Both the position numbers and the translations under genes were made by a program. A stretch of DNA of 64,000 nt from Termitomyces sp. T153 (Eukaryota > Basidiomycota > Agaricomycetes > Agaricales > Lyophyllaceae), in contig JACKQL020000036.1 in NCBI GenBank assembly GCA_018296165.2, forward strand, positions 186,001-250,000, written 5' to 3'. The notes under the pieces were generated by a model that saw only the letters and a program-made list of their open reading frames with translations, was not told the origin of the DNA and ran no database searches. Of this stretch, positions 21,442 through 31,635 are shown in pieces (the first letter of the stretch is position 1; every line of letters begins with the position of its first letter).

Positions 21442-24433
21442 ATGCTGTGAATTATCTTTTCCCGTGCATTTTTTCGCTTCGTAATGATCTGTTTTTCAGG
21501 CCCCAGAACGGACAGCTCGGCCAGACGCACTCTCAACCTAATTTGTCGTCGTTTATGGCGCCTAACCCAACATTTGATGCGTCCTCGTATTTCAACAACA
21601 TGGATCCAACTCAGGCTGCTAAACAAATGGCTGCTCTCTCCGCTGCAAGTCAAGCCAGAATAGCAAATACCCGCCCCACGCCATTTCTCAATTCACAAAG
21701 CGGAACAAACTCGGCACCATCCCTCGGAGGAACTAACCCTCCTGGTTATCTGTCATCGAATTATGACCTCTCTTCTGGATCATCTACACAACAACCGACG
21801 TTTCAGATGCCGAACAACCATCCGCCATCGACATCTCCCTCTCTCATTGACCCCATGTCTCAATCCATCCCCCGGACAGTACCCCCAGCAAACGGCACTA
21901 ATTTCGCGCAGCGTCGGCAAGGCTTCTTGACCGGTCTCGCCAATGTCATGTCCTCCATGGGTACCCCATTACCACCTGCACTCACGGGCGTTCCTTCCCC
22001 AAACTTTGACCCAAATTCATCTAGGTGGAAGCATCTAGAACTTTCGTCAGAAATAGGTACCATTCGGCTTGCAGGAAGAGACGTCGGGCTTTTCCAACTC
22101 TGGGGTATCGTCTTTCGAAACGGAGGAGGGCAAGCAGTATGACAGCTACTTGAATGCAATGTTGGTTTCTTCACTTACCTGCAAACCCACAGGTCACAGA
22201 CAACAATGGTTGGAGTGCAATTCTTCCTCAGTTTGGCCTTCCGGAAGAAGTTCAACAGCGAGGTCCCAACCTAGGAACCATTCAAGTTGCACAGCTAATC
22301 GCGTCATTGTACATGACCATGATTTATCCCTTTGAACAATATTATAAGAACAACTTGCAAGAACAACAAAAGAGGGTTCGGCAGGCAGGTAGTCAGGGAT
22401 CTGCGGATTTTTTGGCATCCAATCGACTTCCAAGTAGCTTGCACGCAACACAAGTACAAAGAGGGCCATTAGTGCAACCGACATCAGTTCCATCGACAGC
22501 AAATGGTTCTTCATCATTTCCACCATCTTCAGCACAAAGGCCAGAGTCAGCTCCACCAACCGAGTTCACTCCCGACACCTCGCATGCCCATCTCGTCGGT
22601 CTATCCAATGACTCGCAATCAAACAGTAATCTGTCCGATGGCAATGTTCTTGATCAGGAAGTCCAGGGGATCAAACGGAAGGTTGATTATGATAATGGAG
22701 ATGGGAAAAGAGCAAGGCAGAAAACTGGTGGGTCTTGTGGGTTTTCAGGCTTCAAATTGTCTCTTATCTGGTTTAGGGTCAGAACCCCCTTCTGAGAACT
22801 CGACTGTATGATTTAATTTAGATTTTGATCCTTGTCTTTTGTGCTAACATTCCCGTGCCAGTCGGCTATTCCTCCGGCGGTTGATCGGAGTTCATCTGCC
22901 ACGATGTCTGGCGCAGTACCTGCATCCATGCAAGCACCACGACCCCGTCAACAGCCATCCCGTCGAAAAATCGAATATGTTCCTCTTGCCCGCGAAGTTG
23001 ACACCTATGGTGGTCGAGATTTGAATCTACTGGAGAACGAGCCGACAACCCTCCCTCAGCGCCGTCCAATACGAGATGTCAGCGAATGGGGTACCGTCGA
23101 CATTGAAGCACTTACAATGTCAATCCGCTCGAGGCTGGCAGCCGAATTATCATATGCATTAACCACTTTGACTTTACTATCCACGATGCGTGGTGCGACG
23201 CCTGGCTCGGGGTTTCCACTTGTTCAAGCTCCTGAACTTTTTGACGAGGTGCTGGACCTTCTTGAGGAGCAAGCGTTTGCTGGTTCCGAGGACTCTACAC
23301 TGGATTTGTCCCATATCGATCCGGAGATCACAACTCATCGTGATATTCTCACTCAGGTATGCGAATTAGAAAATCAGCCATTTGCTGTCCTTGTGCCCAG
23401 CCAGGGCTCAAAGGATCCGAAGCTTGGACCTCTCCAACGGCCAGGAGACATTGTACTAGCTATAACAAATATCATTCGGAATCTATCAACTGTGCATGAC
23501 AACTTTGACTTTTTATCACGTCATACGAGGCTCATTGACCTAATGCTTCGCTTGTGTACTGTCACACGTGGTGAACATCGTACAATATCACCCGCCTCCT
23601 CCGCGCTCTCCCTCGGCGATTTAATTCGTGTTCGCCGTGACGTGTTGTATACCCTTTCCACTGCCGCGCCTAATATCCAATTGTCTACCTCTTCGCCTCG
23701 CATTAACCTCAGGATGGCAACCAGATCTTTCCACCTAATTTCGTCGTATCTCGTCGATCCTATTGAAGCTGTGCCACCTATGACATTAATCCAACTTGTT
23801 GGAATCCCACCCAGCGGAAACCCGAAACCGCCTGGTCTGGCCGACATTGCTCTTGAAGTTTTCAGTCGTTTAAGTCAGCTGGACTCAAATAGGCAAATCT
23901 ATTCCAAACATATCCCCCAGGGTTCGCTTATGAGCCTTTTCGAGGCCCTCGTCCACAGGCTACCCGTGGTTGATGCCGATTTCCAATTGATGGTTCGAGA
24001 GCCATGGTTAAGCTACATGGAGAAAATTGTGATCGTGATCTACTCCCTCGCTTTCCTCGCCCCACCAGAACTGAAGCAGAAACTGAAAGCGAACCGTGCT
24101 CTGGGTTTCAGAGCAGTCATGTGGAGACTCGTCCAGAAATTGTTGATGAATCACGAAATGCGAGGTCACTTCACGATATGTTCGAAGCGGGCTGTGGAGG
24201 CCATGAAAGTTTTGGACGACGCCGAGGACTGCTTTGACACCTCGAAATCTACGGCACCCATAATGTCATTTGGAATGGGTTACGGAGAGGTCGGTGACAA
24301 CAGCTCAGAGAAGGGCACAGGTTTATTGGGTGGTCATCGAGGTGTAACTTGGGAGGTTTTGATGCTGCACGAGGTAGCGAAGGATGAGGTCTTCTTTGGC
24401 GAGTTGGAGAGTCTCTCCCGCGTCGAGTGCTGA
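21442..24433 (+). CDS. SWI1: SWI1-like ARID subunit of the SWI/SNF chromatin-remodelling complex
   Basis: Five exons: 21442-21446, 21500-22136, 22193-22727, 22777-22805 and 22862-24433. The introns (53, 56, 49 and 56 nt) are GT..AG; the last has a GCTAAC branch site. The spliced product is 925 aa. An Asn/Ser/Pro/Gln-rich low-complexity N terminus precedes an ARID DNA-binding domain at about residues 142-268 (FLTGLANVM, VGLFQLWGIV, GGQAVTDNNGW, YPFEQYYKN). A Ser/Pro-rich linker with a basic KRKVDYDNGDGKRAR segment follows. The C-terminal half opens with RRKIEYVPLAREVDTYGGRDL (near 437), typical of SWI1/ARID1 proteins, then helical repeats. ARID subunits help target nucleosome remodelling in the nucleus. 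Exon 1 is only ATGCT; a start at the internal Met of SSFMAPNP would avoid that micro-exon. Confidence 0.85.
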
Positions 24434-24796
24434 GCATTTTGAATCTTGTACTGCTCGAAATCTTCCATGTGGCCCTTATATATCCGAGAAATGGTGCTGT
24501 GTCTTGTACATGTTCTTTATGTAGATTTATAATCCGACAGATGTATCTAACGCTGGCATAGTGATGTTGACTGGAGAAATTTTATGGCATCTGGATTTTC
24601 TATGTATCGCAGATAATAGCATTTTTCGTGACCTCTTCTTTTCGCCTTTCCATACCTGATTATACGTCACTTTAACTTATTATGTAACAGTATTCAAAGC
24701 GTTTGTCAGCGAATATATAAAGTAGGATAAGTAAATCTTGCCTCTCGTGTCTTGCCATAACCAACGGTTCAAAGTATCAGAATCCTACCGACCACC
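24434..24796 (+). promoter_or_regulatory. Intergenic region with TATA promoter of the arrestin-like gene
   Basis: 363 bp without coding sequence: the 3' flank of the SWI1-like gene and the 5' flank of the next. TATATAA at 24714-24720 lies 77 bp upstream of the ATG at 24797, a plausible core promoter. A CAAC-type stretch follows before the start codon. Confidence 0.5.
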
Positions 24797-26837
24797 ATGA
24801 TCGAACCGCCTCCGCCCCCGATCTACTCTCAAATGGACCCAGACGAAGGTTCTACTGTTCAAGCAGAACCAATTGTCGGTGATGGTCCTCAAATTCTAAT
24901 TATTCCTTCTGGGGATTCCGTGAATTTTCAGAAGGGCTTTTTAGGTGCTGAAGGTGAACACGCGGCAATTGAAGGCGAACTTCAGATCAAGACCGCTGGA
25001 CCACATCGGTGGGCCAAAGTGTGAGCAATTATATAATTCAAGCGGTGATTGTCTGTTAACAGTCAAGTAATCTGCTCATGCCAGAACTATCTCTCTTCGG
25101 ACTGTTGAGCGGGCTGAGGAGCATGAAATAGAACTTGCCACATCGGAGAATGTGTTATATACTCGGGCCCCTGGTACAGTCACTCCCTTTCCGACGTCTT
25201 TTCCTTTCGCGATGCCTCTTCAGACAGACGCGCCTCAGTCTATCCGAACATCGAATTCTTCGTTATCATACTTATTAACAGCCACACTTCATCCATTGGA
25301 CCCACTTTCAACACCTCTTTCCAAGACACTCACTGTGCACACGCGACGCTACATCTCACATTCACACGTTGTACCTGTTCATCCTGAGACATATATCCTG
25401 GAGGATCCAACCCGCGTCGAAGTCCAAATTCCGCGAATAACTTTCGTAGCTGGAGAAACTATTCCAGTGTATGTCACAGTACCCCCTCCCGCGATGCAGT
25501 TGGTGGTTGACCAAGGATTGAGATTGAGGAACGTCCGAATAGAACTTGTACGAATCGTGAAGGTTAAGAAAGGTGATGCGGAAGAATTGGTGGATGAGGT
25601 CATTCAGTCTTGTTTACAAGAGAGTTATCAGTCGCAAACGGACGGGCCTTCGATGACACCAGATGAGGGGCTCCCTCAGACGCTATTTTCCAAAGCCTCG
25701 ATGTCTCTTACGCCGGCCACTTCTCACAAGACGATCATTGTACGTTCGGGAGCTTCATGCCGGTTTCACTCCTCACGTCCTGTCAAATTGCGTTTTTTGT
25801 TGAATCATCCTTTGTCGACCGGTTCACCTGCGAGTTCTCTCAACAATTTGTCGAATGGCGATTATGGTGGGCAGTATGATAGCGATGAAGAATGCCCTTC
25901 TATCACACAGCTCACAATTCTTCATTCTATCACTTTTTGTCTCTTTGTCTACGTTTCCTTTGTCGATATCACAACTCGGAGTGAGCGTATCTCGACGCTC
26001 TCCATTCCGATTTCGATTCTTGCGCCACCTGCCCCTCTTCCACAAGTATCACCTGAATTTGATGCCGCCTATTCAAAGAAACACGATCGACCACCGCTCA
26101 GGACGGTTAGACATGACGACGGAGACCATCATATTCCTCATTACTCAGAGGGAGAGGCTGGACCAAGTATCTTGCCAAACAGTGCGCCACCTCCCTTCGA
26201 GGAACGAGATGCACCTCCACCGTTTAGTTCAGATGATAGCGGAGGATCGAGCTCTTCGAGACTTCCAACATTCCTTGAATCTGAGGAAGAAATTATAATT
26301 CCCAGCGACCAATTGCAAGTGGATCGCCCACCTTCGTCACCCACAATTATTGGTGAAGGATTTGAGTTTGGATTCTCATCTTTTGATCAGTTCGACGGGC
26401 ACACGGAACCACTACAACGTTCGATGACCCCACCCCCCACGTTAGAGATGGCAACAAGAGATACAGATCTTACCGATCTCGCTGACATGGGTCGGGAACC
26501 ACAAATGGCGATAGAGGCATTGGGCCTGGCTCTAGATCGGCATGAAGAATCCGTTGCTGGAGAAAGACCGCCACCTCCACCGGCCATGGACGACCCTTCG
26601 GACCCCCCTCCGACCATAGATTCTGACTTTCGGTCGCCTGAACGGACGCCACCATCACATCCAGTATCTACTCAACTTCCTACGTTCACCTCAGATGAAC
26701 CTCGTGTGCCCGTGTCATTACCTGAAAGAGAGCCACCCCAGATTCATGGGTATGCTCCGCCACCCTACCTTGTACCAGTTGTCGGAAATCCCAGTGAGCA
26801 AGAAAATGTCATGCGCCCCCCTCCTTATATGGATTGA
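24797..26837 (+). CDS. Arrestin-related trafficking adaptor (alpha-arrestin-like)
   Basis: Two exons, 24797-25020 and 25085-26837, joined over a 64-nt intron (K-V-T-I at the junction), give 658 aa. The N-terminal half reads as an arrestin beta-sandwich: a FLGAEGEHAAIEGELQI opening, a FPFAMPL..PQS block near residue 140, and repeated beta-strand-like segments to about residue 400. The C-terminal third is disordered, Pro/Ser/Asp-rich, and ends with two PPPY motifs (residues 633-636 and 653-656). Fungal alpha-arrestins use PPxY motifs to bind the WW domains of the Rsp5/NEDD4 ubiquitin ligase and direct plasma-membrane transporters to endocytosis. The neighbouring Rab5 gene acts in the same route, but no co-regulation is shown. 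The fold call rests on remembered patterns; the PY motifs are plain. Confidence 0.7.
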
Positions 26838-26987
26838 ATGTAATACAAACTTAAAAGCAATTTAATTTCCACGAAATAAGTAGAAGTGTGTGACGCAACC
26901 TATCGAACAACATAGAAAAAAAGGTTCAAGTGAAGAAAGTCATTAAATTAAAGATCATCTTGCATATACATACAAACGAGCAATGTC
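26838..26987. other. Convergent 3' intergenic spacer
   Basis: 150 bp between the stop codons of the arrestin-like gene (+) and the Rab5 gene (-). AT-rich, with TAATACAAAC and AATTAAAG stretches that could serve 3'-end formation. No other feature. Confidence 0.5.
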
Positions 26988-27997
26988 TTAACAGTTGCAG
27001 GCATCTTTCGTCTTCGCCTGACTCTCCTGAAGGTTTACCCCCTCTTGTCGTACACCATCAGCAACACCCGTGCCACCTGGCCGAGCTGTGCCTCGCGTAG
27101 CAGCCAAAATGTGTTCAATGGGGATCTTTTTTGCTAAATGACGGGTGTCAGCAATGGACTCAGTACTGATCACTGAAGCAATCACCAATTTCCGTAAAGA
27201 TATCCACAATTCCATCTCCCGTCTTGGCACTGGTCTCAAAGAAGAGCAATCCGGCCTCTGTTGCATACGCCTGAGCTTCCTCTCTCGGCACCTGACGTAG
27301 ACTCTCAGGCTCGGTCGATGAGCCCGGCATTTCACCCGGAGTGGCTGTCGCATCATCTGCCTCATCTTCAGATTCAGACGAGGATGTACCGGATGATGAT
27401 ACCGGGAGCTGGACAAGATCGAGTTTGTTGCCGGCAAGTGCAATAACAATGTTAGGATTTGCCTGTCGTTGAAGTTCTTTCACCCATGACTTCGCCTTCT
27501 CTAAACTGGAAGCCTTAGTGATATCATATACGACTACTGCAGCTTGAGCATTGCGATAGTACATAGGCTATTACGGAAAAGGGGATCAGGTGGGGTCATA
27601 GATGGGAACTCAACTGAACGAACCGCAAGTGAGTGAAACCGTTCTTGCCCAGCCGTGTCCCATATCTCATAGCGCAAGACCCGGTCCTCTAGTCGGCATT
27701 TCTGCGTGAGAAAGGCTGCTCCGATAGTAGGTTCCTTGTTGGCTTGAAATTCATTTGAAACCTAATGTGAGGGAGATCAAGAGAACAGGGCAGATAACGA
27801 TATATGAACGCACAAATCTAAGGACGATTGAAGATTTGCCGACAGCTGCTTCGCCTTCATAGGGAAGTAGCGTAAGCAACGAGATGCACAGAGTATAGGT
27901 TAGGCAATCAGGGCAAAGTCAGGGATATTGACTTACCTAGCAATACAAGCTTAACTTGAACAGACTTGTCCACGGAACCAGAGGCAGAATCCGACAT
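26988..27997 (-). CDS. RAB5: Rab5-type small GTPase (Vps21/Ypt5 homologue)
   Basis: Five exons: 27997-27937, 27854-27814, 27761-27624, 27567-27186 and 27133-26988. Introns of 82, 52, 56 and 52 nt. The product is 255 aa. G-box motifs are complete: P-loop GEAAVGKSS (21-29), switch I with Thr46, WDTAGQE (68-74), NKLD (127-130) and ETSAKT (191-196). The effector region [15 protein letters not shown] is Rab5-specific. The C terminus CNC (253-255) is a double-Cys geranylgeranylation site. The protein would act on early endosomes in membrane fusion. An acidic Ser/Glu/Asp-rich insert of about 40 residues (133-173) follows NKLD and is absent from yeast and animal Rab5. The third intron has a GTTCGT donor, weaker than the others. 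Confidence 0.93.
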
Positions 27998-28245
27998 GCT
28001 GGAATGAGAGAGAAAGATGACAGTAGCCACAACAAGCAGCCCTGACGGTTGCAAGGGCGCTGCCGATTGTTTGTTTTGTATTTGTCTCGAATTGCCTCCA
28101 ATGGACATTCTTTTCAAAGTGAAATCAACTTGTTCGTGCGCGGACCAGTAACCACCACCACTAGTATTATCACTAGTACTGGTATTTCAAATGTTTAACC
28201 ACGAATGTGTTTTTGAAAGGAACGAGACCATGGATAGCCTTGTCT
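27998..28245. other. Rab5 promoter side and edge of the host island
   Basis: Non-coding sequence upstream of Rab5. CACTAGTATTATCACTAGTA near 28160 contains a repeated ACTAGT. The transposase remnant begins at 28246, so the host island ends within about 250 bp of the Rab5 start. Confidence 0.4.
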
Positions 28246-29131
28246 TTACACACGTGAATAAAAGCTGATATACCATTGTGCCATGCCATCCTTCTCTAAG
28301 TCATTCATAAGAGACTTAGGGAGCACTCTATGGCCATGGTTTTTTTTTCCAGCCAAAGCTGCTTGCTTGCCATTCGGGCCCTTATGATAAGCATCCATTA
28401 ATAAACTTCGAGCATGTCATGCAAACCTATTTTAGCATGATCAGTATGAATAGATATAAGTTTCATAGTATACAACCTGTGCATTTCAATCAGTGTCACA
28501 GATCTTTCCTGTGTCCTTGTACCCTTGTTCAGCAAGAATTTGAGCAGTTCCCTTGAAAATCCTTAGATACTTTGGATGACTACTGGGAAAATAAAGATCC
28601 TGAGAGGTTCCATCACTGAATTTGCCTGGCTGCATTCAGACCTTGGTCTTGACAGGTGGCAGCTTTCCATCTTTTCCCATTCCATAGACAGTTTTACCAT
28701 CATCATCATGGACATTCATATTAATACCCTGGTTTGTACCATCTTTTGGGATATTTTTAGGCATCCATTGAGCTGAAGATGCATCCTCTGCACATTTTAA
28801 GTGAGTTGTGGCATTATCATAAATGAAGATATGATTGACTTTCAGATAATCCCAAGAAACAATATCCATAGCCCATTCTGCCTGCTCGATAATATCAAGG
28901 TTGTCAAGATCTCCATTACAATTTTTACCTGGCCAAAAAGCAACATGTGCATTCTCTTTGCCATTGTGGAAACAAAGATATTCATAATCAGCTGGGACAA
29001 AATCTGCAACCATGAGGGATGGGTTCTCTCTTCTAGCATGTGGCTGAGGGAATTCACCATCATTGACTCATTGTGATGCTCAGCAATCATGTGCAAATCA
29101 TGTGCATAAAATATGGATTTTACCATGGAAC
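28246..29131 (-). pseudogene. DDE-type transposase-like ORF, C-terminal part, truncated
   Basis: The minus strand reads EYLCFHNGKENAHVAFWPGK, then NLDIIEQAEWAMDIVSWDYL and HIFIYDNATTHLKCAEDASS. This pattern, an F-x-x-D-N-A-T-T-H motif after a GKN segment, resembles DDE-type ORFs common in Agaricomycete genomes. A downstream part has GTSQDLYFPSSHPKYL and, after stops near 28500 and 28435 (possibly an intron with GTTGTA..ATAG ends), KGPNGKQAALAGKK and a stop at 28246-28248. The 5' end is cut at 29131 by an LTR insertion. The exact superfamily is not established from the sequence. Confidence 0.55.
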
Positions 29132-29403
29132 TGTCACGACCCACTCCTGAACCTCCGGACCTTCCCCCAGAGCCTTCCCCAATGCTTCCCCCAACTCACC
29201 CCAGCCTTTGTTAACCCACGGCACCCATCCCAGCTGACTCTGATGTTTCTTCAGCAAACCCCAATGACCTCCTGGCAAACCCTGGCACATCCCTTGTCAG
29301 CCTCCTCAGCTCCCCTGACCCAGGCATATGTCATTAAACTACCCCCACAACCCCTCCAGAGTTCCCTGATGACTGTGGGACAGATTGCATTCCTATCAGA
29401 TCC
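29132..29403 (+). repeat. Tf1-like LTR fragment 1
   Basis: Starts TGTCACGACCCACTCC and follows the family LTR for 272 bp, to a CCTATCAGATCC stretch, where a second LTR start interrupts it. The remaining three quarters are absent. Confidence 0.8.
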
Positions 29404-29929
29404 TGTCACGACCCACTCCCACACCTCTGGACCTTCCCCCAGGACACCCCACCTCCCCAGAGCCCTCCCCAATGTTCCCCCCAACTCACCCCAACCTTTG
29501 TTGACTCATGGCACCTGCCCTGGCTAACTCCAATGCTTCCTTGGCAAACCCTGATGACCTCCTAGCAAACCCCGACACACCCCCTGTGGGCCTCCTCAGC
29601 TCCCCCTCTCACTTATGAGGCCCCCAAGCCTCTCCAACACTTTTCCTGGCACAGACATACATCACTTGACCACCCCCATGACCTACATGACCTCTCTGGA
29701 GTTCCCCGATGACTATGGGACAGACCATGTTCCCATCAGAATATTGCCGCAGCCTGCCCTCCAATCAGAGCTGACACCTGTCAACCCTGTGCAGCTCTGA
29801 CAAGCCCCACTGTCATGCCTCCAACCCCCAGAAAAGGTCCAGTAGTTAGTATATAAAGACATAGAGTAGCATTTGTTACCTTAGTCTTGATATTACATTT
29901 ACTTGGATACTGTCAAGGGACTTCCATTT
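29404..29929 (+). repeat. Tf1-like LTR fragment 2
   Basis: Starts TGTCACGACCCACTCC again and includes the TATATAAAG box near 29859 and CTTAGTCTTGATATTAC near 29880. It is lost at about 29929, shortly after the predicted transcript start. Confidence 0.8.
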
Positions 29930-30096
29930 CCAACCTCCACAACCTTTTCCAGTGCCTCCACAGCTTGTTTGACATATCTGGGGCTCATTCCAGAACCCCG
30001 GAGATCTCCAGCGAACTGTGGAGTTCTCTGTATTACTTGATCAATCATTGTCCTAGGGTTAGGATTAGCTCTGGCCTGCTGTACAGTAGTTCCCAC
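29930..30096 (-). other. Unrecognised coding-like scrap
   Basis: The minus strand is open over most of the stretch (VQQARANPNPRTMIDQVI and AVEALEKVVEVGN segments). It lies on the outer side of the inverted Helitron tail, so it may be host or other-element sequence into which that Helitron inserted. No family recognised. Confidence 0.3.
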
Positions 30097-30645
30097 GAGC
30101 TATGCCCCATGCCTTCGGCATGGGCCTGTAGCTCTTGCTTCATCCCAGACCCAACCTCACTTCATTCAGTTAGGTCCTTGATATTCTACTCAATGCTTCA
30201 TCCCAGACCCAACCTCACTTTGTTTGGTTAGGTCCTTGTATTTCAAACTTAATGCTTCATCCCAGACCCAACCTCACTTTGTTTGGTTAGGTCCTTGTAT
30301 TTCAAACTTAATGCTTCATTCCAGACCCAACCTCACTTCGTTCAGTTAGGTCCTTGTATTTCAAACTCAATGCCAATTCCCAGACCCAACCTCACTTTGT
30401 TTGGTGAGGTCTTTGTATTTCCAACTCAATGCCAAGTCCCAGACCCAACCTCACTTCATTCGGTTAGGTCCTTGTATTTCAAACTTAATGCTTCATCCCA
30501 GACCCAACCTCACTTCGTTCGGTTAGGTCTTTGTATTTCCAACTCAATGCTAAGTCCCAGAACTATTGAGAACATCTATACTACACTGTCAGCTCATATA
30601 CATTAGGTGCTGAAATTCACAGAGGTTAGCAATCTGGTGTTTGAA
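30097..30645 (-). mobile_element. Inverted 3' tail of the same Helitron family
   Basis: On the minus strand it repeats the order of 2735-3263: tail sequence (from about 30645), tandem 58-60 bp units, then a hairpin at 30106-30124 (CCCATGCC, TTC, GGCATGGG). No helicase sequence precedes it, so it is a truncated or non-autonomous member. Confidence 0.8.
30139..30560 (-). repeat. Minisatellite of the inverted Helitron tail, about 7 units
   Basis: Units of 58-60 bp with a CCCAGACCCAACCTCACTT core and a GGTTAGGTC(C/T)TTGTATTT segment. A peptide-repeat ORF over it (30283-30606) is a by-product of the period being close to a multiple of three. Confidence 0.85.
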
Positions 30646-31289
30646 AGAGATCTACCTTAAAAGCAGAAAGCCAATAACTGTTTAAAAAAGAAAATGGATA
30701 ATACTTGAATTAGTTCTCAGACAAATATAGAAAAAGCATACCTGCAAAGCTACTGAACACTCGAAAGGGAGCCTAATGAAGAATGTAGTGAAGTCTTATT
30801 TCAGCCATGATTTTTCCATAAAAGTTACACTCAGAAAAAGAGTACACCTAGCCCAATTCAGCTTCAATATAAAAACAATCACCAAAATCAGCCATTGGAC
30901 AATTAAGCAAAGAAAAGAAAGCCCACCTGAAAGAAGAGAAAGCTACTCAATGCTCAGAAAAAGCCTGAAGAAGGATGCAATAGTGGAAATCTAGTTATCA
31001 GCTATGATCAGTGATTGGAGATGACAAACAGTAGAGCATACATGGCCAGGTTGAGTGTAAAAACCTCCGAAAGAGGGTCAGTAGAGTCTATCAGGCCAAA
31101 CAAAGCTTCTTCTCACAGTATCAGAGCAGAGAGAATGGTTGATGCTTCATATTGGAAAGAGAGGTCAAAAGAAAGAGTGATTCAGTGCAATGATTGATCT
31201 TTGCCACACACCAAAGGAAAAGGCCAAAAATTTGAAGCCAGCCAACTTATGTAATTTTACATAAGCATTACATAAGGAATCTTCCCAGG
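30646..31289. other. AT-rich non-coding stretch
   Basis: No gene or family motif seen. Purine-rich, A-rich plus strand with many AAAG runs and several short local repeats (GAAAGCCCACC-type, GAAAAAG). Either a decayed transposon or the 5' flank of the H-family element. Confidence 0.35.
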
Positions 31290-31635
31290 TTGTTGGAAGA
31301 TTGAGGCACAGCCACTTTCCCAGGAGTCGTCGCATAATATATAGATGCCTCTGCTGCCTGCTGATGTGCTGCACCAAGCAGTGGGGATCCTTAGACTTGT
31401 TCTCTTTGGATTCCCCTCTGCTAGGTGATTAATTACTGATTGTATCATCATCTACTCCACTAATATACTTTGGATTCCCCTCTGCTAGCTGCATGACTCC
31501 AATCCACCGCTCTGGAGGTTGCCCTTACAGTAGAACAAGTCTCCTAAAACTGGTCTGGAAGCCCCTCCTAACTGCAAGGAACCTCTGAGCCACTATCTGT
31601 TGCTTCTCCACCAGAATTGAGCACTGCTGAGTTCT

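Noticed and set aside
25855..26298. 147-aa ORF
   Set aside because: Out-of-frame shadow inside exon 2 of the arrestin-like gene.
27261..27446. Plus-strand ORF over the Rab5 gene
   Set aside because: Antisense shadow of the acidic insert in exon 4 of Rab5.
30283..30606. Repeat-peptide protein (NASSQTQPHF repeats)
   Set aside because: It is a translation of the non-coding minisatellite, whose period is near a multiple of three; the array in the other Helitron copy lacks it.
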